A DNA stretch of 64,000 bases, taken from Pleomorphomonas diazotrophica (GTDB taxonomy: Bacteria; Pseudomonadota; Alphaproteobacteria; Rhizobiales; Pleomorphomonadaceae). Location of the stretch: assembly GCF_002844595.1 (NCBI RefSeq), contig NZ_PJNW01000005.1:338441-402440 (forward strand), in the 5' to 3' direction. This document shows positions 50,019 to 59,763 of the stretch, piece after piece. The notes beneath the pieces were generated by a model, which had not been told where the DNA came from, ran no database searches, and saw only the letters and a list, made by a program, of their open reading frames with translations. Each line of letters begins with the position of its first letter. Position 1 is the stretch's first letter. Made by a program: the position numbers and the translations under genes.

Positions 50019-51565
50019 TTGAGTATCCTAGCGGAAATGAGGGTTAAAATAGAGTTCTTCCGTACTGAATAAGGAAGCCTACTATACAGAGTACCAAATA
50101 GCCATATCCCGTCCAGCTGCAGGAACACGCGAGGTAAAATAATAACCACTAAGATCCCAGACAAAATAACACCAATAGCCATGACAGCCAACTGCACTTC
50201 AGGACGTGCCTCCGATAGCAGAATCTCCACAGCTACAATACAAATTACAGTGACCATCGATAACGGCGCGGCAGCAAGATGCGTTCTTAAAAGCTTGACA
50301 AGCGCGATATCGATGTATTTTCCACACAAGTATATAGAAGCGACATATTGGCAGACTACCGCGCCCGTTACGGCAACCGAAACACCCAACAAGCCGTAGC
50401 GTACGCCGATCATACTTCCGGTGGCTGTAAGAACAAAAAACAGCGCCTGCAACGCCGCAACAAGCCAGGATCGCCCCAATGCCCTCAACACGGCACTGGT
50501 TATCCTTTGAGCAGAGCGAAAGATAAGCACCGCTGCCATAATCGCCACTATTTGAGGGGCGTCTCCCCAAGCAGCCCCCAACAAGACAGCACAGATTTGT
50601 TGTGACGCTAGAATTACGAACACCGAAATAGGTGTCATGATTATCGAAATAGAACCGATGGCTTTGGTATATGCCTCACCCAGTCGCCCCGTTTCCCCCT
50701 GAATGCCCGAGAATGAGGGAAACAACACATCTTCTATCACTTGCCCAAAAATCAGCGCAGGGTACCGCGCAATCTGCAGCGCTCTTGAGTACACTCCCAC
50801 TAGCGGCAGCGGCAAGAACACTCCCACTACCATTCTATCCGCTTGATTCGCCAATGAGTTAAGAATGCGGGCAAAAGAGTATCCAGAGCCGAAGCCGGCA
50901 ATGGCTTTGTGTGCCGCACGATCCAACGTGAAGCGGCTCTCAAATCTAACGCTAGAGAACATAAGAATGGTTATAACTGACGCCTGGGAAACCTGAGCAA
51001 ATATCAGAGACCAAGCTCCGCAGCCACGATATGCCGCAAAAACACCTACAATTCCATATCCTATTGTGTACGAGACTACTTGTCGCAGTCCAAGTAGTCT
51101 AAATTTCTTGCCTCGCGATGCAAGCCCTAAGGGAACTAGAGACAGCGAGCGTATGAAGAACGTGACTGACAATGCTTGTATAAGAGGCGTAACACCTGGT
51201 GCATTCATTAATCCGGCAATTGGCCAACTCAACAAATAGACAGCACCAGTCGACAAAGCTCCAACAAGCAGAGAAGAGGTGAAGGCGGCTCGAACAATAA
51301 TTGGCGTAAGATTCTTCTTTTGAACTAGCGCTTGGCTAACTCCCATCGTTGCCAAACCAGTGACGAAGTCGGTCACAATATTTGCAACAGCTACGAGGCC
51401 GAACTCGCTTGGAGTGAGTAAGCGCGCCAGAATTGCAAAAATGACGATCTGCAATATTGTTTGCACCACTGCTGACGCACCCAGCCACAAGCCACCATTG
51501 ACAACGGTGGACGACAGCCGACTATTATGCTCAGGACGTGGATGTCTTTCCGGACCTACAATCAT
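50015..51565 (-). CDS. Wzx-type polysaccharide flippase
   Basis: A 516-residue MOP/PST-family membrane protein with about 14 helices. It starts NGGLWLGASAVVQTILQIVI, then FAILARLLTPSEFGLVAVAN, the hallmark of lipopolysaccharide or exopolysaccharide flippases (WzxC type). It should flip undecaprenyl-linked repeat units. The neighbouring upstream gene fragment is a damaged copy of the same family. GC is visibly lower than in the first 40 kb. Confidence 0.92.
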   Translation of the reverse strand: MIVGPERHPRPEHNSRLSSTVVNGGLWLGASAVVQTILQIVIFAILARLLTPSEFGLVAVANIVTDFVTGLATMGVSQALVQKKNLTPIIVRAAFTSSLLVGALSTGAVYLLSWPIAGLMNAPGVTPLIQALSVTFFIRSLSLVPLGLASRGKKFRLLGLRQVVSYTIGYGIVGVFAAYRGCGAWSLIFAQVSQASVITILMFSSVRFESRFTLDRAAHKAIAGFGSGYSFARILNSLANQADRMVVGVFLPLPLVGVYSRALQIARYPALIFGQVIEDVLFPSFSGIQGETGRLGEAYTKAIGSISIIMTPISVFVILASQQICAVLLGAAWGDAPQIVAIMAAVLIFRSAQRITSAVLRALGRSWLVAALQALFFVLTATGSMIGVRYGLLGVSVAVTGAVVCQYVASIYLCGKYIDIALVKLLRTHLAAAPLSMVTVICIVAVEILLSEARPEVQLAVMAIGVILSGILVVIILPRVFLQLDGIWLFGTLYSRLPYSVRKNSILTLISARILN

Positions 51566-52029
51566 ACCGTCGTTCCAAATACTGCTTGTTCGTATAGATC
51601 CACGCTTTTCTTTATTGTGAAGTCTAAACCCCTTGCTCGTGAACGCGCCGAATTATGTTCTTCACCAATTGTAGCCAAAATTGCATCACTCATTGCGAGA
51701 GCAGAGGCTGTGAAAAACCGGCCACCAAGGAGATCGAAAAAGCCGCGCGGATATGATGTTCGGTAAGCTCGCGTTGTTGTACAAGCGATTGGCCGGTACC
51801 AAGAGCCGCCAAGCCCGTGGCTAGGTCGACGAAAATGCCCGCGATGGCGACTTTGCCGAACTCGACCGGAGCAAGCAGACGAGCCAGCACCGCGAAAATT
51901 ACGATCTGCAGAATAAATAGCCTGTAGAACTGCGGCGGCACCCATCCAGTAGGCACCTGAAAGCACAGTATCAGCTAGAGATTCTGTGGGGCTATTTTCA
52001 GAAGGAGCTGAAGGATCTAAAGGCTTCAT
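51562..52029 (-). pseudogene. Flippase/glycosyltransferase deletion scar (chimera)
   Basis: The first part is the N-terminus of a second Wzx: LADTVLSGAYWMGAAAVLQ, then after a frameshift near 51910, QIVIFAVLARLLAPVEFGKV up to RAAFSISLVAG near 51720. The last 50 or so residues are instead the C-terminal tail of a GT4 enzyme (ARGLDFTIKKSVDLYEQAVF), closely like the tail of the intact upstream glycosyltransferase (ARGLEFTIARSSSLYLNALF). Both ends keep the 4-base overlaps with the neighbouring genes. This is what remains of a duplicated glycosyltransferase-flippase pair after internal deletion. Confidence 0.82.
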
Positions 52030-53138
52030 GACACTGGCCTCTGCGGGAACAGCGCGTTTAGGTATAGCGAAGAGCTGCGGGCGATAGTAAATTCTAGGCC
52101 TCGAGCTTTACTTTGAGACGAATTTGCCGGCCTATCCAAGGTGTCGCGTATAGCCTGCGCCATTGCATCTGGATCGCCAACTGGCACAAGTCTTCCGTAT
52201 CGATCGCCATCGACAATTTCGCTGGGACCACTTGGACAATTGGTTGCTACAACAGAAGCCCCACTTGCCAACGCTTCAATTAACGCGTTGGGCAGCCCCT
52301 CGTAGCGGGAGGAAAGTACGAACACGCTACATTTCGACATAAAGCAAAACGGATTTGAGACGAAACCTGGCAACTCAATATCACTCCCAAAACTAGACTT
52401 CGCCTTAAGTAATTCAAGTTCGCCCCGAAGCGGTCCCTCCCCGATAATCATCAACCGACATGGACGCTGATTTCTGAGTCGTTCGAAAGCCTGGATAAGG
52501 GTCTGAAAGTCCTTTTGTCGGTCGAGCCTACCTACGCCGAGAATAACCGGAAGCTGGTCGTGGAACCAAGGATGTTTAGGCGTGAGCTCGGCGTACGCGA
52601 GAAGTTCAGGCGTCACAACCGGATTTATGGGGATGACTGTTATTCTTGCTAGATCAAGATGTGCCCATTTCGCGAGGTCTTTGGCCAAATCTGAAGCAAG
52701 CGCCACAATTACGTCTGCGTAGCGATAAAAGAAGGGTGCCAATCGATAAGCGAGGCGGGTGGCACGATGCGGGCTTTCCGTTGCTGCGACAGACGGGAAA
52801 AGGCCCTCTCGAATTAGGACCCTCGTCGACCCGCCAGCCAACAACTTAGCGGCAATGACCGCGACGTTGCAGGCAGGCTCGGTAACCAGTATAGCATCCG
52901 GTCGTTCGCGGCGTAGGTAGCGCGCTAACGCGAGAATGGCTCCGGAGATGCGCTTAGGTCCCAATTTGGTCAGCTTTACCTTATCCGATAGTTCCTCCTT
53001 AAAGTTTCCGTCCTCTTCTAAAACCAACGCTTCAACCGAATGGCCGGCTTCGGCAAAGCCACGTGCAAGCCTCACCATAGCTCGCTGGGCGCCGCCACCC
53101 GCCATGCTCCTAATGAAGAATGCGATTTTTCTCGTCAA
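52026..53138 (-). CDS. GT4-family glycosyltransferase
   Basis: A GT-B fold enzyme of about 370 residues. It starts with IAFFIRSMAGGGAQRAMVRL and carries the GT4 donor-site blocks VILGVGRLDRQKDFQTLIQA and SSRYEGLPNALIEALA (E-x7-E). It should add a sugar to the lipid-linked repeat unit. The start is uncertain: TTG at 53138 follows GAGG at good spacing, while TTG at 53189 adds 17 residues. It overlaps the chimeric pseudogene by four bases. Confidence 0.88.
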   Translation of the reverse strand: MTRKIAFFIRSMAGGGAQRAMVRLARGFAEAGHSVEALVLEEDGNFKEELSDKVKLTKLGPKRISGAILALARYLRRERPDAILVTEPACNVAVIAAKLLAGGSTRVLIREGLFPSVAATESPHRATRLAYRLAPFFYRYADVIVALASDLAKDLAKWAHLDLARITVIPINPVVTPELLAYAELTPKHPWFHDQLPVILGVGRLDRQKDFQTLIQAFERLRNQRPCRLMIIGEGPLRGELELLKAKSSFGSDIELPGFVSNPFCFMSKCSVFVLSSRYEGLPNALIEALASGASVVATNCPSGPSEIVDGDRYGRLVPVGDPDAMAQAIRDTLDRPANSSQSKARGLEFTIARSSSLYLNALFPQRPVS

Positions 53139-53288
53139 AACCTCTACCTCGTCTTTTCGGAAGTTTACAATCGCTTGATCTCTTGCCAAGCCGAATTCAT
53201 CTAAAGCTTGGCGAGGCTAGTGGGTTGACCGAAGCGGAAGTGTCCGAAAACGGATTCCGCTTGTCAAACGTATGCGCGAGTCTGGCGG

Positions 53289-53395
53289 ATGCGCAATGGG
53301 CTATCGATCACTCTTGACGATGCTGACCGGCGACTTGCCGCTGTGGTTTCGGATCATAGCACACCACAGAAACACGTCTGGCGTGCGCAGATTGC
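53289..53395 (+). pseudogene. IS630-family transposase N-terminal fragment
   Basis: About 36 codons read RNGLSITLDDADRRLAAVVS then DHSTPQKHVWRAQI, the N-terminal block of IS630-type transposases. It ends where an inverted IS1380 fragment begins. Confidence 0.65.
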
Positions 53396-53577
53396 GAGGG
53401 ACCGCGGGCGTCCGGGACGAGCGCGGCCAGACGTTCGGCGAACCCAAGATGCCGCTCGACCTGAGTCAGCAGCATGACGCCGCTATCCGACGACATCCGG
53501 CCACCATTGAAGGCGGCGACGATCTTCTTTCGGGCAACGGCTGGAAATTCGAGGGTCGGAGCAGTATCAACGATCAT
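53395..53577 (-). pseudogene. IS1380-family transposase N-terminal fragment
   Basis: The frame from 53577 reads TLEFPAVARKKIVAAFNGGR then SDSGVMLLTQVERHLGFAER, the N-terminal block of IS1380 transposases. It is lost at about 53395 at the junction with IS630 debris. Flanking sequence has no gene. Confidence 0.7.
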
Positions 53578-53694
53578 GGCGGGTGTGGCGGAGTGGGTGG
53601 ACCGGGTCGGTGTAGGCAACCATATCCTATTCCACATCAACCCTTATGCTACACTCGCCAGGTCAAAACCGCGTCCCGGTGAATAATACATCTA

Positions 53695-53710
53695 GTCCTG
53701 TTGACAAAAG
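53695..53710. repeat. Left terminal inverted repeat of the IS427-like element
   Basis: GTCCTGTTGACAAAAG, identical in inverse orientation to 54525-54540, with CTA immediately outside. Confidence 0.9.
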
Positions 53711-53778
53711 AAATTCCCAAATCGTTCCTGTATGATTCAAGGCTGGTCTTTGCGGAGTTCAGCTGATGCGGGGCGCCC

Positions 53779-54543
53779 CTGACGGACAAAGAATGGGTAG
53801 TTATTGGCGATCTGTTGCCCTCCGAACGAGGGCGCTGGTCACGCCGATCCTGGGATAACCAGCGCCTTCTCAGTGGCATGCTCTACGTCTTGCGGGTCGG
53901 CTGCCCCTGGCGCGACATGCACGAGCGATACGACAAGTGGAACTCGGTCTATGTCCGTTTCCGGCGCTGGGCTGAGCAAGGCGTGTGGGGTGCGCTTCTG
54001 GATACGCTGGTCGAACTCGGACTCACCGATGACTGGCAGCACGTGATCAACAGCACCACCGTCCGGGGCCATTCGCAGGCTGCGGCGCAACAAGGGGACT
54101 CATAAGGAAGGCTTTGGTCGAAGCCGCGGCGGCTTTACGAGCAAAATCAACGCCCGCTCAGACGGTCAGGGACGTCCACTTGGCTTCAAGCTGACCGGCG
54201 GCGAAACATCCGACTATCTCGCCGTCGACGACCTAATGGGCCTACCGCTCGGCAAACCGCGCATACTGCTGGCCGACAAGGGATACGACAGCGACGCGGT
54301 GCAGGAGTGACTGCTGTTGCAAGGCATTCTGCCTGTCATCCCACCCAGATCGAACCGTGTCGAGCCACCATCCTGCAACTTCAGACACTATTGGGACAGA
54401 AACTGCATCGAGTGGATGTTCAATCGCCTCAAGCAGTTCCGCCGCATCGCCACGCGCTATGACAAGACGGCCAAATCCTTCCTCGCCTTCCTCAACATCG
54501 CGGCTGTCAGGCTATGGCTGCCCACTTTTGTCAACAGGACCTA
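53779..54543 (+). pseudogene. IS427-like transposase, two frames, inactivated
   Basis: OrfA (to 54105) has LTDKEWVVIGDLLPSERGRW and GCPWRDMHERYDKWNSVYVR. OrfB (from about 54105) has GFGRSRGGFTSKINA, LLADKGYDSDAV and NRLKQFRRIATRYDKTA. The frame change is normal for this IS group, where a programmed frameshift joins the frames. However, a TGA at 54308-54310 interrupts orfB, and the first catalytic Asp is Asn (VINSTTVRGH in place of the usual IDSTxVR). No start codon is in frame at the N-terminus. Confidence 0.88.
54525..54540. repeat. Right terminal inverted repeat of the IS427-like element
   Basis: CTTTTGTCAACAGGAC, the exact inverse of 53695-53710, followed by CTA that duplicates 53692-53694. 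Confidence 0.9.
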
Positions 54544-55869
54544 GCCATGGACAGATGGACTCTTCAACCATACCGTTTCGCGAGGTAGTGCACGGCCAAC
54601 TTGATTACGGCGCAGCCTCTCATTGCTGTCCGCGACATAACAGGTGATGATGACCGTTATAATCCAAATTCCCGTATTGGCCCTGAAGAATAGGGCCCCG
54701 GCTACACCAATGACCGAAAATGTGAGCATAACGCAGAGGAGTAGACCGGATACCTTGTCTCCACGAAGAACCAAAACAAAAAGGTAATAGATTCTACTAA
54801 AAATGAACAAGCACTGAGTTAGTAGCCCAATAATCCCAACATCGAGCAATATCTCTATGTATGCGTTGTGTGCATGCCCAATATCCGCCATCCAACTCGT
54901 ATTTCCAAAATAGGTCGCAGCGTGATCCCAAAATGCCAAGTAGCCCACACCAAGCCAGAGGTTGTCATCAATGATTGGAACCAGGGCTTTCCAAATAGAT
55001 GTGCGCCCTGTCAGACTTGAATCGCGACCAAGCATCTCAAGGACATACTCAAAATATCCTTGCGGATCAGACAGCAGAGCTAGAACGGCGAAGGCCACGG
55101 CCGTCACCATGAACACTCTTAACGAGCGAGCGGTTCGAAACGCCGTCACGCTCAAGTACGAGATACCCGCAAAGGCCAGAGCCGCCACGCCGGTGGCCGA
55201 GCCAGTGCGGATTAACATTAGCAATCCTGCCGCGAACAATACATGGCGGAACCTCCCAATCCAGCCGGCTTTCTCAGTTCCTGCCAGAAAGAGCAGAAAC
55301 AAGCACGCTAACCACGCAGCCTGATTCTTGAACCCAACAAGTCCTCGCCATTGGCCTGCAAACCTTCCCGTTGGATGAGTGCCCAAAGCGGGTAGAAAAA
55401 TTGCCAGCGCTATTGAGAGTAAAGTAAATATTGCTAAGTTTTTTGCGATGAATTGGATCACTCCAATTTTTTCATTCTCAATATATATTAGTATTGCGAC
55501 ACAAGTGGTCCCAATCAAGGCGATAATCTTCTTCGTGCTCAGCATTGGATCGATTGACCATAAAGGCGAAATCGCTATAATCAACATAGCCAGTATTAGA
55601 CTCTTGTTATTAGACAATAGATTAATGAATCTCTCTCTTCGACCCGGACGCATTAGTATTATAAACGATCCAACCTGGAGAGTAAGAGCTAGAAACGGAT
55701 ACAACCACGTGTTTCCACCACCACCCTCACTCGGTTCGAGGACATGCGTAAGTCCACCCAGAAAGAAAAAGAACGCGCAATTGCAGAAGGCCAGTATTGC
55801 GAGACTTTTTCTTCCCGGCCGCTCCTGAGCACTAATAATTTCTTCTTCGGAAATGATTCTTTTCGTCAT
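54541..55869 (-). CDS. Wzy-type polysaccharide polymerase (O-antigen ligase family)
   Basis: A 442-residue membrane protein with about 11-12 helices. The large loop and following block (GRTSIWKALVPIIDDNLWLG, then HAHNAYIEILLDVGIIG) is the Wzy_C/ExoQ signature. It should polymerise lipid-linked repeat units made by the neighbouring glycosyltransferases. An IS inserted exactly at its TAG stop; because CTA was duplicated, the stop is preserved and the protein is intact. Downstream genes on the transcript are now separated by the IS. Confidence 0.9.
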   Translation of the reverse strand: MTKRIISEEEIISAQERPGRKSLAILAFCNCAFFFFLGGLTHVLEPSEGGGGNTWLYPFLALTLQVGSFIILMRPGRRERFINLLSNNKSLILAMLIIAISPLWSIDPMLSTKKIIALIGTTCVAILIYIENEKIGVIQFIAKNLAIFTLLSIALAIFLPALGTHPTGRFAGQWRGLVGFKNQAAWLACLFLLFLAGTEKAGWIGRFRHVLFAAGLLMLIRTGSATGVAALAFAGISYLSVTAFRTARSLRVFMVTAVAFAVLALLSDPQGYFEYVLEMLGRDSSLTGRTSIWKALVPIIDDNLWLGVGYLAFWDHAATYFGNTSWMADIGHAHNAYIEILLDVGIIGLLTQCLFIFSRIYYLFVLVLRGDKVSGLLLCVMLTFSVIGVAGALFFRANTGIWIITVIITCYVADSNERLRRNQVGRALPRETVWLKSPSVHG

Positions 55870-55984
55870 CTATTATCCAAGCTCGCTCTGAGAGCCCAAC
55901 CCAAAAAGAGTTGAGCGATTTCAGTGGATGTGATTCTGTTCAGTTGCAACACTGAACGGAACCACCGAGGCCCTGGACCGAAAC

Positions 55985-56060
55985 CGCTCAACGCGAGTAT
56001 GCGAGCGCCTCGGCTTACGACGGTGATATCGTCACGATCGACTCGACCTGTGTCCGCATG
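55985..56060 (+). pseudogene. IS5-family transposase fragment
   Basis: A short stretch reads SAYDGDIVTIDSTCVR, the first-Asp motif region of IS5 transposases. It is flanked by sequence without genes and abuts an inverted IS3 fragment. Confidence 0.6.
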
Positions 56061-56061
56061 A

Positions 56062-56230
56062 GGTGGTCTGGGAAACTGAACCTTCGGCAGTCTGCTTCTT
56101 CCAGGCATTGATCAACGTCTGGTGCACACAGTGTTTTGCCGCCAATTGCGTCAGCGTCAGTTCTCCCGGATCGCTTCCAAAGCCCATTTGCTTAGAAAGC
56201 GGTCGAATACTTCTGCTTCTTCACGGTCAT
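56062..56230 (-). pseudogene. IS3-family orfA fragment
   Basis: It begins MTVKKQKYS and, after a phase change near 56190, reads GELTLTQLAAKHCVHQTLIN then AWKKQTAEG, the helix-turn-helix of IS3 orfA proteins. Truncated and frameshifted. The rest of 55870-56382 holds no gene I can support. Confidence 0.7.
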
Positions 56231-56382
56231 CCCCGTTCGTCCTGCTCGCCAAACGGGGCTAAGCTCAAATCACCGGTCCGGCAATTAGCGCCAGCTCAAT
56301 CATGCTCAATCATGCTAGCTCCGCCCTATGCCAGATTTGTACGCAATGATGCTTAAAGACGACATCAGGTCACCCATTTCCA

Positions 56383-57444
56383 TCAGCTACTTATGGCTTC
56401 CATGTATCCCTTTACCATTTTCTCAGTTGAATACAATTTCGAGCGCTGAACTCTTTTCTGCACATCTTTGTCCCCAACAGCTTGTTCGATCTTCGCTAAC
56501 CATTGAGAATGCTCAAGTGGCGCGAACCAAGCCGCATCACCAGCGACTTCTTTCGCGACTGGCAACTCGTTCGACACAATCGGAACACCTTGAGATAAGG
56601 CCTCAACCAGCGTCCGGCCGAACCCTTCATAATGTGACGGGAACAATAGTACGTCAATTGCTCTGTAGAATTCAGTTATCGCGACCCCATGCACCTCCCC
56701 AACAAACTTGACGCGACACCCGACTTGGAGCCGCGCGACCATATCTTTAAGCTTAGACTCCTCAGGACCACCACCACAAATTAAAAGGAATGCATTCGGC
56801 ATGAAAGTCAATAGTTCTATCGCAAATCCGATATTTTTCTGCGGGTGTAGTCTTGCAATGCACCCAAGTATAAGATATCCTTCGGGTAATTCATACCTTA
56901 AACGAGAGTGAGACTTACTTGCTTCTGTATATGCCAATGAAGGTGTTGCATTATGGACGACAGAAATACGGCGCCTATATGAAACAGGGTAACTGAAAAA
57001 TGAATCCTTAACAGCATGACTTACAGCAATATTTCTTTTGTAGACTCCGATGGTTCCGAATAGTTTGTCACATAGAGCCCCTGCTGCAGACTGCTCTGTT
57101 GATGGATTCCTTTGGGTTGCGATACAGCGCGTCGACCAGCTCACGCAGCGCGAGAGCCCAGCAAAGATGTTTGCGGCCGGCGTAAATCCTATGATTGCGT
57201 CAGGTTTCTCACGCCAAACATATCTCATAAAAGAAAAAAATGCTTTGGCCCAACCTGCTGTGGTTGCCGTCCCGCGGTGCAGGGTTATCTGCCGCTCCGG
57301 TTGAGGTTTGAAAGTCGCATCTCGCTCCTGAATGAAGAATATCTTGGTGTCGATACCACTATTTGAAAACTCAGAGCATATGAGAGCCGCGTTAAGCGTA
57401 GCCCCGCCAACCCCCTGGCGGTTACATATAAGAAATACCTTCAT
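56383..57444 (-). CDS. GT4-family glycosyltransferase
   Basis: A 353-residue GT-B enzyme starting MKVFLICNRQGVGGATLNAA, with AAGGGAAAGAG upstream of the ATG. The GT4 donor-site blocks are LILGCIARLHPQKNIGFAIE and LFPSHYEGFGRTLVEALSQG (E-x7-E). It acts on the cytoplasmic face to extend the polysaccharide repeat unit. It is flanked on both sides by IS debris (55985-56230 and 57490-58420). Confidence 0.9.
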   Translation of the reverse strand: MKVFLICNRQGVGGATLNAALICSEFSNSGIDTKIFFIQERDATFKPQPERQITLHRGTATTAGWAKAFFSFMRYVWREKPDAIIGFTPAANIFAGLSRCVSWSTRCIATQRNPSTEQSAAGALCDKLFGTIGVYKRNIAVSHAVKDSFFSYPVSYRRRISVVHNATPSLAYTEASKSHSRLRYELPEGYLILGCIARLHPQKNIGFAIELLTFMPNAFLLICGGGPEESKLKDMVARLQVGCRVKFVGEVHGVAITEFYRAIDVLLFPSHYEGFGRTLVEALSQGVPIVSNELPVAKEVAGDAAWFAPLEHSQWLAKIEQAVGDKDVQKRVQRSKLYSTEKMVKGYMEAISS

Positions 57445-57489
57445 CTCTTTCCCTTTGCCCACGGTTGTGAGGACTACAGCGAACTTCGA

Positions 57490-58420
57490 CCGGTTGCACT
57501 CAAATCCGGCTTTCAAACCGTCTGCCCAACAGCGGCGCCGATTTGACCTCCCAGACGACGCTGCCACGCCTGCGGAACGCGCTGACCTTGAGCGACCCCA
57601 ACGGCCTGACCTACGCACTGGTCGACCAGTGAACGGCGAGCTACGGGGCGCGCCGCCCAAAACGTCACGCTTGACATCGACGTCGCCCACGGCCGCCGGC
57701 AGCTGTCGCTGTTAAATGCCCGTCATGGCGACTACTGCCGTGTGCCGATCCATTTCTACGCTACCGGGCTTACGATGGCCACTGTTCTGCGCCGGGCAAG
57801 ATGCCACCCGGCGTCAAAGTGCGCGCCTACATTCGCCACCTTGTCCGCCACATTCGGGCCAAGTAGCTAGCAACCCGCATCACGATCCGCGGTAATGGCC
57901 ACGATGCAAGGCCCGACGCCATAGACTTCTGCGAGGCGCACGCAGCCACTACCTCTTTCGCCTGACGGGAGTAAAGCCACTAGTCGCCAAGTTACGCGAG
58001 ATCGCTGACACTGTCGCCACCACAAGCGCGGTCGAGAACCTCGACGGGGTGCGCGAATTCGTCTAAGTCCGCCCAAAGCCAAGGGTTGATAGCACGAGCG
58101 CCGCGCCGCTGCCCGTCCCGAAGCCACATCGGCCTCGACATCAGCTTCGTTGTCACCAACATCGACAAAGTCGCTTCGCGCATCGCTTCCGAGAGACTCT
58201 ACTGAGCCCTAGCCTAGCCGGAAGTCTGATCAAGGCCTACAAAGCCCATCTAGTTCCCGTCCACGCGATATCTCAACAGAGCCGATTTCGCCACCATCCG
58301 GCTGCACCTTCACAAAGTCGCCGTCCGCGTCCGGGCATATGCCACCCGCATTCGTCTTATCTACGCTACCAGGATTGCGACGACTTCGACCGGTGGCGCT
58401 CCGGCTAAGGGCGCGTTCCA
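57490..58420 (+). pseudogene. IS1380-family transposase remnant (middle and C-terminal parts)
   Basis: In-frame pieces follow the IS1380 order: ADLTSQTTLPRLRNALTLSD, GLTYALVDQ (then TGA), TLDIDVAHGRRQLSLLNARH, VKVRAYIRHLVRHIRAK, and later IGLDISFVVTNIDKVASR. Several stops and frameshifts separate them, so the element is dead. The remaining sequence of 57445-58662 carries no other gene. Its end merges into a repeat found again at the right edge of the window. Confidence 0.75.
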
Positions 58421-58729
58421 TTGCGGGGCAACGTAAACAACGCCGGAGAGGGCTGGCGAAGTGCGCCGACAAAGCCATGTAGCAGTACTATGCCAGGCTG
58501 GAGGCACCGACCATGGCCGCATACCTAAACCAAATGGCCTCCGGCAACCCGGCACGGTTCAGTCTACTTCTCATATTGCACAATCGGTCAGGAACGATCA
58601 GGTCCGCCGACAGGCTTCCCAACGGTCGCCTATACCACTCTCTATTCCGCCTATAGACGTCCTCAGGATAGCCTGTACCATTCGACGAACTTGGTCACAC
58701 CCGTTGGAACGTCGGTTTCCGGCACATAT
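58421..58729. repeat. Direct repeat, left copy
   Basis: It matches 63691-64000 in the same orientation, about 5271 bases away. The first 100 or so bases are diverged. About 190 bases from 58521 appear identical, after which scattered differences begin inside the epimerase gene. It spans the tail of the IS debris and the 3' end of the epimerase gene, and probably extends further in both copies. Confidence 0.88.
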
Positions 58730-59664
58730 CCGGTCAGTTCCCTGAGGAGGTCGGGTGCGGCATAGGTCTGGGGGAGGTCGCCCTTCTGCATGGGCAGGAG
58801 GTTGCGGATGGCTGGTTTGCCGAGTGCCTGTTCGATCGCCGCGATGAAGTCGAGAAGTCCGACCGGCTGGCCACCGCCGATATTGACGACACGGAACGGC
58901 GCCTGCCTCGACAGCGTGTCGGTGATGCCGTCGGCTGTGACGCGGTTGTCTTCGCTCGGGACGACAGGCACCAGGCGGACGATCGCCTCGACGAGGTCGT
59001 CGACATAGGTGAAGTCGCGCCGCATGTTGCCTTCGCCATAGACGTCGATCGGCTCGCCCTTCTCGATGGCATGGGCGAACTTGAACAACGCCATGTCCGG
59101 CCGGCCCCAGGGACCGTAGACGGTGAAGAAGCGGAAGGCGGTGGTAGGGATCTTCCACAGGTGGGCGTAGGAATGGCCCATCGCCTCCATCGCCTTCTTG
59201 GTGGCGGCGTAAAGCGTCAGCGGCTCGTCGGTCTTGTCGGCCTCGGCAAACGGCACCTTGTCATTGGCGCCATAGACCGATGAGGTCGATGCCAGCATCA
59301 GGTGCTTGACCTCGCATTGCCTGGCGAGCTCCAGCACGTTCCAGCTACCGGTGAGGTTGGCGTCGACATAGGCCTTTGGGTTCTCGAGGCTGTAGCGGAC
59401 GCCGGCCTGGGCGGCGAGGTGGACGATCACCTCGGGTTCGGCGAGCTCGGCCGCCTGCTGGAGGGCCGCGGCATCCTCGAGCTGGCCAATCACCGCCCGA
59501 AAGCCGTTCGAGCGCTCAAGAATGGCATGGCGCGCCTCCTTGAGACGGACATCGTAATAGGGCGTCATGCCGTCGAAGCCGGTGACGAAATGGCCGTCGT
59601 CGAGAAGGCGCCTCGCCAGATGAAAGCCGATGAAGCCGGCCGTGCCGGTGATCAGGAACCGCAT
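58663..59664 (-). CDS. UDP-glucuronate 4-epimerase-like protein
   Basis: A 333-residue short-chain dehydrogenase-type epimerase. Its NAD site is [16 protein letters not shown], its catalytic triad region is SSVYGAND then YAATKKA (Tyr-x3-Lys), and its C-terminal block is [17 protein letters not shown]. Such enzymes (LspL/LpsL, GalE-like) convert UDP-glucuronate to UDP-galacturonate for polysaccharide. The start at 59664 overlaps the stop of a ugd remnant (TAATG), showing an original ugd-epimerase operon. A second copy begins at the right edge. Confidence 0.92.
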   Translation of the reverse strand: MRFLITGTAGFIGFHLARRLLDDGHFVTGFDGMTPYYDVRLKEARHAILERSNGFRAVIGQLEDAAALQQAAELAEPEVIVHLAAQAGVRYSLENPKAYVDANLTGSWNVLELARQCEVKHLMLASTSSVYGANDKVPFAEADKTDEPLTLYAATKKAMEAMGHSYAHLWKIPTTAFRFFTVYGPWGRPDMALFKFAHAIEKGEPIDVYGEGNMRRDFTYVDDLVEAIVRLVPVVPSEDNRVTADGITDTLSRQAPFRVVNIGGGQPVGLLDFIAAIEQALGKPAIRNLLPMQKGDLPQTYAAPDLLRELTGYVPETDVPTGVTKFVEWYRLS

Positions 59665-59763
59665 TATTCCGCCGCCTCGGCTACCTGACCGGCGGTCGGT
59701 GATCCCCTGCCGACGCTGGTGTAGGCGAAGCCGTGGCGTTCGATCTCCTCGGGGCGGTAGCGA
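59664..59763 (-). pseudogene. UDP-glucose 6-dehydrogenase gene, only 3' end left
   Basis: The last 32 codons read [20 protein letters not shown] then [12 protein letters not shown] and stop. [18 protein letters not shown] is the C-terminal signature of Rhizobiales UDP-glucose dehydrogenase (Ugd/RkpK). The upstream part is replaced by IS630 sequence. This enzyme would supply UDP-glucuronate to the epimerase, so another copy is needed elsewhere if the pathway works. Confidence 0.8.

Larger units (their letters stand above)
53695..54540. mobile_element. Complete IS5/IS427-like insertion sequence (inactive)
   Basis: An 846-bp element with perfect 16-bp terminal inverted repeats (GTCCTGTTGACAAAAG) at 53695-53710 and 54525-54540, flanked by CTA direct repeats at 53692-53694 and 54541-54543. 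The size, ends and two-frame transposase fit the IS427 group of IS5. The right-hand CTA is also the stop codon (TAG) of the wzy gene. The clean ends show a fairly recent insertion, but the transposase is damaged. Confidence 0.88.
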
